From NCBI GenBank assembly GCA_021789565.1, contig JAJYJL010000085.1, positions 1 to 12,803 on the forward strand: a stretch of DNA of 12,803 nucleotides, written 5' to 3'. Shown here piece after piece: positions 5,076 through 12,803 of this stretch. Below the pieces are notes generated by a model. That model had not been told where the DNA came from. It saw nothing but the letters and a program-made list of their open reading frames with translations, and made no database searches. The DNA is from Acidobacteriota bacterium (lineage in GTDB: Bacteria; Acidobacteriota; Terriglobia; UBA7540). Both the position numbers and the translations under genes were made by a program. How positions within the stretch are numbered: the stretch's first letter is position 1; each line of letters begins with the position of its first letter.

Positions 5076-6254
5076 TCAGAATTGCAAAGCCCGGCCGAGG
5101 TCGGCGATGAGATCGGCGGCGGCTTCGATGCCCACTGACAATCGCACCAGTCCGTCGGTGATGCCGATGGCCCGGCGTTCTTCCGGCGGCACGGCGCGAT
5201 GGCTGGTGGAGGCCGGATGCACAATCAGCGAGCGCGTATCACCCAGGCTGGCCGCGCGCGCGAACAGCCTGACGCCGTCCATCACCTGCTTGCCGGCTTC
5301 GTAGCCGCCCTTCGCTTCAAAACTGATCATGGCCCCGAAGGCGCTCATCTGCTTCCGGGCCACATCATGTCCCGGATGGCCTGGCAAGCCGGGATAGTAG
5401 ACACGTTCAACATTGGAATGCGCGGCAAGGAATTCCGCGACCTGCTGCGCGTTCGAGCAGTGGGCCGGCATGCGCAGGTGGAGGGTGCGGATGCCGCGCA
5501 GAATGAGCCAGGCATTGAAGGGGCTGATGACGCCTCCGAAATCGCGGATGACTTCATGCACCAGCAGCGAGATGTACTCGCGCGAGCCGATGATGGCGCC
5601 CCCCATGGCGTCGCCGTGGCCGCACAGATACTTGGTGGCTGAATGGACCGCCACCGTCACGCCCAGCCGCAGCGGCTGCTGAAGCGCAGGCGAGGCAAAC
5701 GTGTTGTCGATCATGGTGGGGATTCCACGGGCGCGGCCGAGTGCGGCAATTGCTGCGATATCCACGATCTCCAACACGGGATTGCTGGGTGTTTCAAAGT
5801 AAATCAGGCGCGTGTTGGGCCGGATCGCTCGTTCAAAATCCTCCACGCGGGCCGATTCCAAAAACGTTGCCGAGGCGCCCATGCGGGGCAGTTTCCGGTT
5901 GAGAAAATTGTAGCTGGCGCCGTAAAGCGAGCGCGCCGCCACCACGTGGTCGCCCATCTTCACGTAACCGAGAATTGCGGTTGAAACCGCCGCCATGCCG
6001 GAAGCCGTGGCCAGCGCCGCGTCGCCGCCTTCCAGCGCCGCCAGCTTAACTTCCAGCGCGTGAATGGTGGGGTTGCCATAGCGCGTGTACATATAGCCGG
6101 GCTGCTGTTCGCCATAAACCGCGGCCATCTCGTCGGCATCGGCAGAGACAAAAGTTGTCGACTGATAGATCGGCGTGTCCAGCGCGCCTGTGGCCGGGCA
6201 GGGAGCTTCACCGGCGTGGATCGCCAGCGTTGCGAAATCGAATGGTTTTTCCAT
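5076..6254 (-). CDS. PLP-dependent Cys/Met metabolism enzyme (cystathionine gamma-synthase / gamma-lyase type)
   Basis: A complete 392-residue fold-type I PLP enzyme of the trans-sulfuration family. The lysine that binds PLP is K208 in VHSATKYLCGHGD. D183 in MIDNTFASP pairs with the pyridine nitrogen. YTRYGNPT (56-63) supplies Y56 and R58, which hold the phosphate of the neighbouring subunit, and Y111 in RSLYGASYNFL stacks on the cofactor. LVRLSVGIE near the end holds the carboxylate-binding arginine. Members make or cleave cystathionine, sulfhydrylate acyl-homoserine, or cleave methionine. Methionine gamma-lyases usually have Cys two residues after the stacking Tyr (YGC); here it is Ala, which argues against that activity. 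Length (392) favours cystathionine gamma-synthase or gamma-lyase over the longer O-acetylhomoserine sulfhydrylases. The exact reaction is unresolved. AGAGGTG lies about 5 nt before the ATG. Cytoplasmic. Confidence 0.92.
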   Translation of the reverse strand: MEKPFDFATLAIHAGEAPCPATGALDTPIYQSTTFVSADADEMAAVYGEQQPGYMYTRYGNPTIHALEVKLAALEGGDAALATASGMAAVSTAILGYVKMGDHVVAARSLYGASYNFLNRKLPRMGASATFLESARVEDFERAIRPNTRLIYFETPSNPVLEIVDIAAIAALGRARGIPTMIDNTFASPALQQPLRLGVTVAVHSATKYLCGHGDAMGGAIIGSREYISLLVHEVIRDFGGVISPFNAWLILRGIRTLHLRMPAHCSNAQQVAEFLAAHSNVERVYYPGLPGHPGHDVARKQMSAFGAMISFEAKGGYEAGKQVMDGVRLFARAASLGDTRSLIVHPASTSHRAVPPEERRAIGITDGLVRLSVGIEAAADLIADLGRALQF

Positions 6255-6739
6255 CTGTCACCTCTTGGGACTGCAAACATCACGGCCCGGAGCATCGTCT
6301 CATGAGGAAAATTTCTGCCACAACCGCTTAAGCGTATCGCGTCCCGGGCAGGATGGCAAAGTTCCTTTCGGCGCTCAGCCGGGGGGGCCAGTGCCCGGTT
6401 GTGCCAGGGTTCCGGGATGTATCCCTGTGTGGCACCCCGATCCGTCATACTGGAACCACGCGCCCCACGGGTGAGAAATTCGCGCCGGCCTGCACCCGCC
6501 GCACCGGGCTCCGCAGGCCGTCATTGCCGGCTGTCACAAGGCTGAGCTACAGGCAAGCGCAGACCAGCGGCCCCTTATCAACGGATCGGGGAAAGGCGTC
6601 CATTGTTCTGCACGGTGCATGCGCAGCTAATGGGAGCCTGCACTTTTTCAAAGCGGGGTGCAGGCAGGCGTCAGGCTTGTTGCGTGATTGTCAATGTTGC
6701 TGGCCGTTTCTGACAGGATAAGTTTTCGCCCGTTACCCC
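6255..6739. other. 485-bp intergenic region between smc and the Cys/Met gene
   Basis: No convincing gene is seen on either strand. It would hold the end of the smc transcript and the promoter and leader of the Cys/Met enzyme. One clear inverted repeat is described separately at 6636-6665. The minus strand contains TTGACA near 6690 without a matching -10. I looked for SAM-type riboswitch motifs, which often precede methionine genes, and found no convincing match. Confidence 0.5.
6636..6665 (-). repeat. 8-bp inverted repeat downstream of smc
   Basis: GCCTGCAC 6636-6643 and GTGCAGGC 6658-6665 form a perfect stem with a 14-nt loop, about 75 nt past the smc stop on the minus strand. No T tract follows on that strand, so a classical intrinsic terminator is not supported. 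It could stabilise the smc transcript end or sit in the leader of the next gene. Confidence 0.45.
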
Positions 6740-9700
6740 TCACGCCGGCACGGCTTCCAACTCTTCCTCAAACTCTTCCAGTTGCACCGAGATCAGTTTG
6801 GAGACGCCGGGTTCTTCCATGGTGACGCCGTAGATGGCGCGGGCGATTTCCATGGTGGTTTTGTTGTGGGTAATCAGGATGAACTGTGTGGCCGAGCTCA
6901 TCTTGCGGATCAGCCGTGTAAAGCGGCCGACGTTGGTGTCGTCGAGCGGCGCGTCCACCTCGTCCAGCACACAGAAGGGGCTGGGCGTGTAGCGGAAGAT
7001 GGCGATCAGCAGCGCCAGCGCCGCCAGAGCTTTTTCACCGCCCGAGAGCAGCAGGATGTTCTGCAGGCGCTTGCCGGGCGGCTGGGCCACGATGTCGAGC
7101 CCGCTTTCGGGGTCTTCCTCATCGGTCAGCCGCAACTGGCCGATGCCGCCCCCGAACAGGGTGCGGAACGACTCCGCGAAATGGGTGTTGATGGCCTTGA
7201 ACGCTTCCATGAACTGCATGCGGGAGAGCCGGTCGATTTCCTTGATGGCCTGGGCGGTGTCTTCGATGGAAGAAAGCAGATCCTGCCGCTGGCCTTCCAG
7301 AAACTCGTAGCGCTCTTCGGCCTCTTTCAGTTCCTCGAGAGCCATCATGTTGAGCGGACCGAGATTTTCGATCTTCTTTTTGAGCTGGCGAACTTCCTCC
7401 TCCGCAGTCTCCAGGGCTTCACCCACCAGCAAAGACTCTTCGGCCAGATCAGCCAGCAAAGCTTCGGGTTCCTGCTGGAGTGATTCACGGCACTGGCCGG
7501 CGTGGTGGTCGCGGTCTGATTCCGCCCGCGCCAGCGCGATCTCCACTTCCGAGCGCTTTTCGCGCTCAGCTTCATAGCGGGCGCGGGCCTGCTCAACCTG
7601 CGGCCGCAGATGGTCCCGGCGCGTGCGCACAGCCTGCAATTCGCTTCCCACGCCCTGCAACTCTTCCTTCAGCCGGGCGTGCGTGGTTTCAAGCCCGGCG
7701 TCGAGCTCCCTGGTGGCATCAGCTTCCGCAGTGAGCTGTCGCTGGTCTTCTTCCCAGCCGCTCACCTGGCGGGCAAGATGCTCCACGCGATCGGCCATTT
7801 CCCGCCTCTGGGCCGCCAGCCGCTCGCGTTCGCCGGTAAGCGCCCGGGTGCGTTCCTGCAGGGTGCTGAAGCGGGCCTGCGCCTGCGCCAGGGTTTGCGC
7901 GCCCTGGTCAAACCGCTGCCGCTCCACTCCCACCTGTTCAGAGCTGGAAGCAATCTCAGCCTCCAGCCGCAGCTTTTCAGATTCCTCGGCTTCAAGCTGA
8001 GCGCGTATCGCCACCTGTTTGGATTCGAGCGACTGGCGCTCCGCCTCCAGCCGCTGGCTTTCCTCTCCAAACACGCGCAACCGCTCCAGCGCGCGGGCCA
8101 GCACCTGCTGCACCTGCCGCAAGCGCTCAGATCCCACGACGGAGCTCTTTTCCGACTCCTGCCGCGCCGCCGTCAGGCCGCTCAAGGTTTCTTTCAGGGC
8201 CCTCGCCTGCTCTTCCATGGCAACCAGCCTGGCTTCCCGCGACTGGATGTCGGATTCCACATCCACGGTGCGCCGTTCCAGGTCACGGAAGTCGCGCCGC
8301 AGGGCCAGCGGTCCCGCGCTCGATCCATGCCCGCCGGAAACCAGCCGGTGATGATAGTGTTCACCGGAGCGTGTCACAAAGTGGTATTCGGGATAACTCG
8401 CAGCCAGCCTCTCGGCGGCCGCGGTATCTTCCACCAGATACGCCTTGCTCAGCGAGGGCAGCGGCGGATCGCCGTTCAGTCCGAGGCGCGGCTCCAGGCG
8501 CACCATCTCGCGAAGTGAAGCTATCACGCCCGGCTCCTGGCTGATCTGGTGATGGCCGTTACCGCCGAGTTGGCCGCCGGCCTGCGCGTGGGTCACAAAA
8601 AACGTTGACCGCCCGGTGCCTTCCGCCTGCAGGATGGCGATGCCCGAGCGGGCTTCCGCGTGCTGTTCAACCACCACACAGTCCAGCTCTGTCCTGAGGA
8701 ATTCTTCAACAATCTCCTCGTATCCGGGAGAAACTTCCAGGAAATCCGCCAGCACGCCCAGCGGCCGGAAATGATGGCCGCCCGAAGGGAACTCTCCGTT
8801 CAGCAGCCGCCGCACGCTTTCCGTGGAATAAGCGTGGCCAGCCAGCGACTCTTCCAGGGTTTGCTTGCGGGCCTGCATCCCGGAAAACTCGCGGCGAAGG
8901 GTTTCGAGGTCCCGCCTTCCGGCTGCTTCCGCCTGCTGCGCCTGCTCCAGCGCCGCAGCCGTCTGCGAAACCGATTCGGCAAGCTGCGCCAGCTCATTCT
9001 GGAAGCGTTCGTTTTCCTGCGCCAGGGTATCGAGTTCGGCGGCGTGCTGCCGGCGCTCGGCTTCAACGCCCGCGCGTTCTTCACTGATTCTGGCTTCCTG
9101 GCGGCCCAGGGCCAGGCCCATTTCCTCCGCCTGCACAAGCTGGTTGCGAAGATTGGACGCCCGGCTGATGGACGCCATGAGCGCCTGGCGTGACTGCTCA
9201 ACCGCCCGCTCGGCTTCGCGAATGCGCTGGCCGAGTTCTTCCTGCTTCTCCTGCAGCCGCGCGCCCTCTTCTTCCGCCGCCGCCTGTTCCTGCAGCAGCG
9301 CCTCATGTTCCCGGGCCCGCCGGGCGGATTCCTGCTCCAGCAAATCGAGGCGCGAACGGACCTGCCCGCTCTCCTGCCTGGCGTCGGCGCTTCTGGAATC
9401 CAGCGCCGCCATCTGCTGCCGGATCTGCTCAAGCCGCGACTGCAACCGCTGCCGTTCCAGCTCGTTTTCCGACAGTGTTTCGCGGATGGAAATCAGCCGG
9501 CCTTCCAGCTCCTCGCAGCGCGCCGTCGTGGTCCGCTGCTCGTTGGTCAGCAGCTCCAGCCCCCGGCTCTCTTCGGCGCAAAGCTGCTGGAGCATTTCGG
9601 AATCTTTGCGAAGCTGCTGGCATTGCGACTCCAGCATACGCAGGCGGGAACCCAGCGTTACTTTCTGCCGCCCCATCATCTCCTCGTGCAGTTCCCGGTA

Positions 9701-10519
9701 GCGGCGCGCCTTCGACGCCTGGCGCTTCAGCGAATTCACCTGCTTGATCACTTCTTCCAGGATGTCCGTGATGCGCGAGAGATTTCCGCGCGAGGATTCC
9801 AGCTTCAGCTCAGCCGCCCGCTTGCGCGCTTTGAATTTGGAAATGCCGGCCGCTTCCTCCAGAATCAGGCGGCGGTCCGACGGCTTGGAACTCAGAATCT
9901 GGCCGATGCGCCCCTGCTCGATGATGGCGTAGGATTCCGGGCCCAGGCCCGTGCCCATAAACAAGTCTTGGATGTCCCGCAGCCGGCTGGCGCGGCCATT
10001 GATCAGGTATTCGCTTTCGCCGGACCGGAACAATCGCCGCGTGACCGTAATCTGCCCCGACCCATCTTTGAGATAACCCTTGTAAACTGAGCGCTTGGTG
10101 GACGCAGCCCGCTCGAGCTCAGTTGTTTCACTTTCCGCCGAATCTATAGATTCTCCGGCCTCTACCAATGTTACGGACCCAGCCTCATCCGCGTTTTCTG
10201 CGGCCTGCATTGAATCTGTGGAATCTGCGTAATCTGCGGATTGTGCGTCGTAGTCGGTATCTTCCAGCGTCAGGCTTACTTCAGCCATGCCGGTGGGAGG
10301 GCGGTCGCCGGTACCGTTGAAGATGACGTCGGTCATCCGCTCGCCGCGCAACATGCGCACCTTCTGCTCGCCCAGGACCCAGTTCATGGCATCAGACAGG
10401 TTGGACTTGCCGCAACCGTTCGGCCCCACGATGCCGACCGTTCCGTCCTGGAATTCCAGGCGTGTGCGGTCTGCAAACGACTTGAAGCCGAGCAGTTCTA
10501 ATCTCTTTAATTTCAGCAA
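6740..10519 (-). CDS. smc: Chromosome partition protein SMC
   Basis: SMC is the ATPase that, as a dimer with ScpAB, extrudes DNA loops and keeps sister chromosomes separable. The 1259-residue protein is complete: N-terminal head with Walker A GPNGCGKSN (32-40); coiled-coil arm about 240-570; hinge about 585-735, beginning RPLGVLADFLEVSPGYEEIV and ending near VSGGHGSSAG; returning arm about 740-1090; C-terminal head with LSGGEK (1158-1163), Walker B FCVLDEVDAPLDD (D1186, E1187) and the ILITHNK switch. It is longer than the roughly 1190 residues usual for SMC, partly because of about 50 extra acidic, Ser/Ala-rich residues at 90-145 in the head. The start is TTG, with GGAGG 8 nt upstream; the protein then begins LKLKRLELLGFKSFADR as expected. 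No scpA, scpB or ftsY adjoins it. Confidence 0.97.
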   Translation of the reverse strand: MLKLKRLELLGFKSFADRTRLEFQDGTVGIVGPNGCGKSNLSDAMNWVLGEQKVRMLRGERMTDVIFNGTGDRPPTGMAEVSLTLEDTDYDAQSADYADSTDSMQAAENADEAGSVTLVEAGESIDSAESETTELERAASTKRSVYKGYLKDGSGQITVTRRLFRSGESEYLINGRASRLRDIQDLFMGTGLGPESYAIIEQGRIGQILSSKPSDRRLILEEAAGISKFKARKRAAELKLESSRGNLSRITDILEEVIKQVNSLKRQASKARRYRELHEEMMGRQKVTLGSRLRMLESQCQQLRKDSEMLQQLCAEESRGLELLTNEQRTTTARCEELEGRLISIRETLSENELERQRLQSRLEQIRQQMAALDSRSADARQESGQVRSRLDLLEQESARRAREHEALLQEQAAAEEEGARLQEKQEELGQRIREAERAVEQSRQALMASISRASNLRNQLVQAEEMGLALGRQEARISEERAGVEAERRQHAAELDTLAQENERFQNELAQLAESVSQTAAALEQAQQAEAAGRRDLETLRREFSGMQARKQTLEESLAGHAYSTESVRRLLNGEFPSGGHHFRPLGVLADFLEVSPGYEEIVEEFLRTELDCVVVEQHAEARSGIAILQAEGTGRSTFFVTHAQAGGQLGGNGHHQISQEPGVIASLREMVRLEPRLGLNGDPPLPSLSKAYLVEDTAAAERLAASYPEYHFVTRSGEHYHHRLVSGGHGSSAGPLALRRDFRDLERRTVDVESDIQSREARLVAMEEQARALKETLSGLTAARQESEKSSVVGSERLRQVQQVLARALERLRVFGEESQRLEAERQSLESKQVAIRAQLEAEESEKLRLEAEIASSSEQVGVERQRFDQGAQTLAQAQARFSTLQERTRALTGERERLAAQRREMADRVEHLARQVSGWEEDQRQLTAEADATRELDAGLETTHARLKEELQGVGSELQAVRTRRDHLRPQVEQARARYEAEREKRSEVEIALARAESDRDHHAGQCRESLQQEPEALLADLAEESLLVGEALETAEEEVRQLKKKIENLGPLNMMALEELKEAEERYEFLEGQRQDLLSSIEDTAQAIKEIDRLSRMQFMEAFKAINTHFAESFRTLFGGGIGQLRLTDEEDPESGLDIVAQPPGKRLQNILLLSGGEKALAALALLIAIFRYTPSPFCVLDEVDAPLDDTNVGRFTRLIRKMSSATQFILITHNKTTMEIARAIYGVTMEEPGVSKLISVQLEEFEEELEAVPA
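10087..10252 (-). repeat. Low-complexity insertion in the SMC head, with a 9-bp tandem repeat at 10211-10246
   Basis: Plus-strand units TGAATCTGT, GGAATCTGC, GTAATCTGC and GGATTGTGC (10211-10246) stand head to tail and encode an Asp/Ser/Ala/Tyr-rich stretch (QSADYADSTDSM, residues 93-104). The wider insertion, residues about 90-145, separates VSLTLEDTD from QITVTRRLFRSGESE; in SMC proteins I know, such as that of Bacillus subtilis, roughly a dozen residues fill this gap. The repeat period is a multiple of three, so gain or loss of units keeps the frame. Confidence 0.7.
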
Positions 10520-10527
10520 GATTATTG

Positions 10528-10532
10528 CCTCC
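10528..10532 (-). promoter_or_regulatory. Ribosome binding site of smc
   Basis: GGAGG on the minus strand, 8 nt before the TTG at 10517-10519. It supports a TTG start, since no in-frame ATG or GTG lies between it and the conserved N-terminus. Confidence 0.65.
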
Positions 10533-10783
10533 GTTCAAATACTCAAGGGCCCCATCAACCCCTGCCGCAGACACACTTCAGGCTGACACTTAATCGCAAA
10601 ATTTCGAAGGAAGCGCGCCGCGCAGACAAGCAGGTTCCCGGCTGATTTCTCCGGCATCGTAGCCGTCCGGCTTCCAACGCGCTCGCCTTCCCCATCATGC
10701 CTTTGGCGCGCAACAAAAGGCAATCGCGAGCTACCCCAAACACTTCGCTCAAGCTATCACGGTTCGAGGGGAGCTGTAAAGTG

Positions 10784-10805
10784 AAAAAAACCCAATATCG
10801 TGGGT
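10784..10805 (-). terminator. Short intrinsic terminator after gcvPB
   Basis: Read on the minus strand: ACCCA, loop CGATAT, TGGGT, then a run of T. The 5-bp stem is weak, but the T tract follows it directly and it lies about 60 nt after the gcvPB stop, where a terminator is expected. It would separate glycine-cleavage transcription from smc. Confidence 0.5.
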
Positions 10806-10865
10806 CAAAATTTCCAGGACTTCTAGATATTGTGGTTTAGAGAGTTTCCGCTAACATTGGCAAGA

Positions 10866-12353
10866 CTAGGGTTTCCAGCGCAGGATGGGCTTGCGGGCGG
10901 CGGTGGCCTCGTCCAGACGGCTGACGCGAGTAGTATAGGGCGCTTTCAGGACGAATTCGGGGTCTTCATCAACCTCTTCCGCCACGGCCCGCATGGCCTC
11001 AATAAACTCGTCCAGCTCTTCCTTGCTGGCGCTTTCGGTGGGCTCAATCATCATGGCTCCCGGCACGATCAGCGGAAAGGCGGTGGTGTAGGGATGAAAG
11101 CCGTAATCGATCAGCCGCTTGGCAATGTCAATGGTGTGCACGCCGCGCGCGGCCTGGCGGCGGTCAGAGAGCACGCACTCGTGCATGCAGGGCTCGTTGT
11201 AAGGCAGGTCGTACACGTCCTGGAGGCGCCGCATCACGTAGTTGGCGTTGAGCACGGCGTCCCGGGTGGATTGCAACAGGCCCTCGCCTCCGTTGGCGGC
11301 AATAAAGGCCAGCGCCCGCACCGCCATTCCGAAATTTCCGTAAAACGCCCGGACGCGCCCGATGCTTTTCGGGCGGTGGGCATCCAGGCCATAAGTTCCG
11401 TCCGGCGCCTGGACGATGGTGGGCAAAGGAAGATACGGCTCGAGGATTTTCTTCACCGCCACGGGTCCCGAGCCGGGTCCGCCGCCGCCATGGGGCGCGG
11501 TGAAAGTCTTGTGCAGGTTCAGGTGCATGACGTCCGCGCCAAAATCGGCAGGGCGCGCCACGCCCACCAGGGCATTCATGTTGGCGCCGTCCATGTAAAC
11601 GAGGCCCCCTTTGCGGTGGACCAGCTCGCAGATCTCGCGAATCCGAACTTCAAAAATCCCCAGAGTGTTGGGATTGGTCAGCATCAACCCGGCCACTTCA
11701 TCCGTCATGGCGCGGTCGAGTTCCGCCAGGTCGACGCAGCCATGAGCGTCGGATTTCAGGTTCCGCACCTGATAGCCGGAAGTCGTGACGCTGGCAGGGT
11801 TGGTGCCGTGCGCGGAGTCGGGAATGAGGATAAATTTCCGCGGGTTGCCGCGGTCGGCCAGGCAGGCCTGAATCATCAGGATGCCGGAAAGTTCACCTTG
11901 TGCGCCCGCCGCCGGCTGCAACGAAACCGCGTCCATGCCCGTAATCTCTGCCAGGCAGCGCGCCGTATCGTGCAGGACCTTCAGGCAGCCCTGGGTGAGT
12001 TCCGCCGGCGCGTAAGGATGGTCGGTCGCCAGGCCCTCCAGGCGGGCCACCACCTCGTTGATGCGGGGATTGTACTTCATGGTGCAGGAGCCCAGCGGAT
12101 AGAGCCCCGTGTCCACGCCGTAGTTCCAGGTGGAAAGGCGGGTGAAGTGCCGGATGACCTCCAGCTCCGAAACCTCCGGGAAGCCGGGGATATCCTTCCG
12201 GCAGAGATCGTCGCCCAGCAGTTCCGCCGCCGATGCCGCCGGAACCTCCGGGGCGGCAAGATCGACGCCGCACTTGCCGGGCGAGCTCCTCTCGAAAATC
12301 AGGTTCTCGTCGCGAGTGATGTGCGGCCTGGCGTGGCGGGGATGTTCCTTCAT
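10866..12353 (-). CDS. gcvPB: Glycine dehydrogenase (decarboxylating) subunit 2
   Basis: This is the PLP-binding half of the two-subunit P-protein of the glycine cleavage system. It decarboxylates glycine and passes the aminomethyl group to the lipoyl arm of H-protein, in the cytoplasm. The 495-residue protein has the expected LYPLGSCTMKYNPRINE (84-100), SLQPAAGAQGELSG (144-157), HGTNPAS (182-188), VYMDGANMNA (252-261), and PLP lysine K282 in HLNLHKTFTAPHGGGGPG. The start is the ATG at 12353: it forms an ATGA overlap with the stop of the upstream subunit and has AGGAG 5 nt before it. A longer in-frame reading upstream overlaps the neighbouring gene and is rejected. The overlap implies translational coupling and equal supply of both subunits. 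Function is secure; all key motifs are intact. Confidence 0.96.
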   Translation of the reverse strand: MKEHPRHARPHITRDENLIFERSSPGKCGVDLAAPEVPAASAAELLGDDLCRKDIPGFPEVSELEVIRHFTRLSTWNYGVDTGLYPLGSCTMKYNPRINEVVARLEGLATDHPYAPAELTQGCLKVLHDTARCLAEITGMDAVSLQPAAGAQGELSGILMIQACLADRGNPRKFILIPDSAHGTNPASVTTSGYQVRNLKSDAHGCVDLAELDRAMTDEVAGLMLTNPNTLGIFEVRIREICELVHRKGGLVYMDGANMNALVGVARPADFGADVMHLNLHKTFTAPHGGGGPGSGPVAVKKILEPYLPLPTIVQAPDGTYGLDAHRPKSIGRVRAFYGNFGMAVRALAFIAANGGEGLLQSTRDAVLNANYVMRRLQDVYDLPYNEPCMHECVLSDRRQAARGVHTIDIAKRLIDYGFHPYTTAFPLIVPGAMMIEPTESASKEELDEFIEAMRAVAEEVDEDPEFVLKAPYTTRVSRLDEATAARKPILRWKP

Positions 12354-12803
12354 GCCTTCTCCTGGCCCACGGGATGCGTCAGGCCCGACGGCGCCGCGGC
12401 CCTGGCCTGCTTCTGCGCGGAAAATTCCCGGTACACGCTGGCCATCCGGTCCAGCGCCGCCTTGCTGACGGTCTCGGTAACACACACCAGCAGATGGCCG
12501 CTCAACTCAGGGTAGAAGCGGCCGAGATCGACGCCGCCCAGAATCTTTTCCTGCCGCAGCTCACGCAGAAGCTCTGCGGCGTTCCCGGGAGCCTTGACGA
12601 CAAATTCATTGAAGAACGGCGATTCAAACGGCACCGACGTTCCCGGCACGGCGGCAAGCTGCCGGGCGGCGTAATGGGCCATGGCCAGGTTGTGTTCCGC
12701 CAGCGCCTTCAGCCCCTGCCTGCCCAGCAGGCAGAGGTATATGGTTGCGGCCAGGGCGCACAGCGACTGGTTGGTGCAGATGTTTGAGGTGGCTTTCTCG
12801 CGC
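12350..12803 (-). CDS. gcvPA: Glycine dehydrogenase (decarboxylating) subunit 1, C-terminal part
   Basis: Only the last 150 residues are in the window; the gene runs off the right edge and opens here in frame with REKATSNICTNQSLCALAA, a highly conserved P-protein stretch. SPFFNEFVVK and a C-terminal LGRFYPELSGHLLVCVTETVSK follow, both typical of subunit 1. It pairs with the gene directly downstream to form the glycine-decarboxylating P-protein. Its TGA overlaps the next ATG. The tail EFSAQKQARAAAPSGLTHPV extends slightly beyond the conserved domain. The promoter, and probably the rest of the gcv genes, lie outside the window. Confidence 0.94.
   Translation of the reverse strand, partial: REKATSNICTNQSLCALAATIYLCLLGRQGLKALAEHNLAMAHYAARQLAAVPGTSVPFESPFFNEFVVKAPGNAAELLRELRQEKILGGVDLGRFYPELSGHLLVCVTETVSKAALDRMASVYREFSAQKQARAAAPSGLTHPVGQEKA

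Larger units (their letters stand above)
10520..10865. other. 346-bp intergenic region between gcvPB and smc
   Basis: It contains the short terminator of gcvPB at its upstream end (10784-10805) and the ribosome binding site of smc at its downstream end. I see no convincing gene between them; a 62-residue minus-strand frame at 10535-10723 has no family resemblance. No sigma-70 promoter with both boxes stands out, although the smc promoter should lie here. Confidence 0.5.

Noticed and set aside
5960..6448. A 162-residue minus-strand frame upstream of the Cys/Met gene
   Set aside because: It overlaps about 295 bp of the real gene in another frame and shows no recognisable domain.
6520..6570. 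Possible tRNA, because the minus strand contains TGTAGCTCAG
   Set aside because: No matching GGTAGAGC D-arm partner, anticodon arm or GGTTCGA T-arm follows at the right spacing.
6690..6740. SAM-I riboswitch-like words (CTTATC, GGCCAGCAAC) on the minus strand
   Set aside because: The conserved core and paired helices are absent, and the words lie right after the smc stop, over 430 bp from the Cys/Met start.
7610..9701. Several long plus-strand frames opposite smc
   Set aside because: Compositionally biased shadows (Arg/Ser/Ala-rich or Leu/Gln/His-rich) of a continuous SMC reading on the other strand.
12351..12485. Longer gcvPB start giving 44 more residues
   Set aside because: It would overlap gcvPA by over 130 bp, the extra residues are not P-protein-like, and the ATG at 12353 has both a ribosome binding site and a stop/start overlap.
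10830..12515. A 561-residue plus-strand open frame
   Set aside because: It is the antisense shadow of gcvPB in GC-rich sequence; the minus strand carries all glycine decarboxylase motifs.

Overview
The window is about 12.8 kb of GC-rich DNA, and every supported gene lies on the minus strand. I infer an uncultured Acidobacteriota (Terriglobia-like) chromosome. The reasons are the split glycine decarboxylase (gcvPA-gcvPB), a bacterial SMC, a secreted fucosidase, and dense intergenic blocks of small palindromic repeats (GCGGC-TGAA-GCCGC, GGGAGGGC-TCC-GCCCTCCC, GGCACGAC-TTCA-GTCGTGCC) of a kind I associate with that group. No rRNA or other taxonomic marker is present, so this is a moderate inference.

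Layout. Positions 1-3.2 kb are an accessory, repeat-rich island. It holds one toxin-antitoxin pair (MNT nucleotidyltransferase antitoxin and HepT toxin, 1.06-1.68 kb) and one small SnoaL/NTF2-like protein (2.7-3.05 kb). Around them are four copies of a 150-206 bp element bounded by GGCTGGCGCAGA-type terminal inverted repeats, one CGTCATTC-bounded element, several GC-rich hairpins, a 64-bp direct repeat and possible decayed gene ends. An AT-rich gap follows at 3.5-3.65 kb. From 3.65 kb on the window is ordinary chromosome: a secreted GH29 alpha-L-fucosidase, a PLP-dependent Cys/Met-metabolism enzyme 57 bp upstream of it, a 485-bp leader region, a full-length smc, and the gcvPA-gcvPB pair with ATGA stop/start overlap followed by a short intrinsic terminator.

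How the genes work together. MNT and HepT form one toxin-antitoxin operon. GcvPA and GcvPB are the two halves of the P-protein of the glycine cleavage system. The Cys/Met enzyme and the fucosidase could share a transcript, but no functional link is evident. smc stands alone, without scpA or scpB in view.

Most interesting points: (i) the four-copy, TIR-bounded, internally structured element family with one compensatory base-pair change; (ii) a HepT toxin whose natural start appears to be ACG behind a well-placed Shine-Dalgarno site; (iii) a low-complexity insertion encoded partly by 9-bp tandem repeats inside the SMC head domain. I did not find a large novel multi-gene system.
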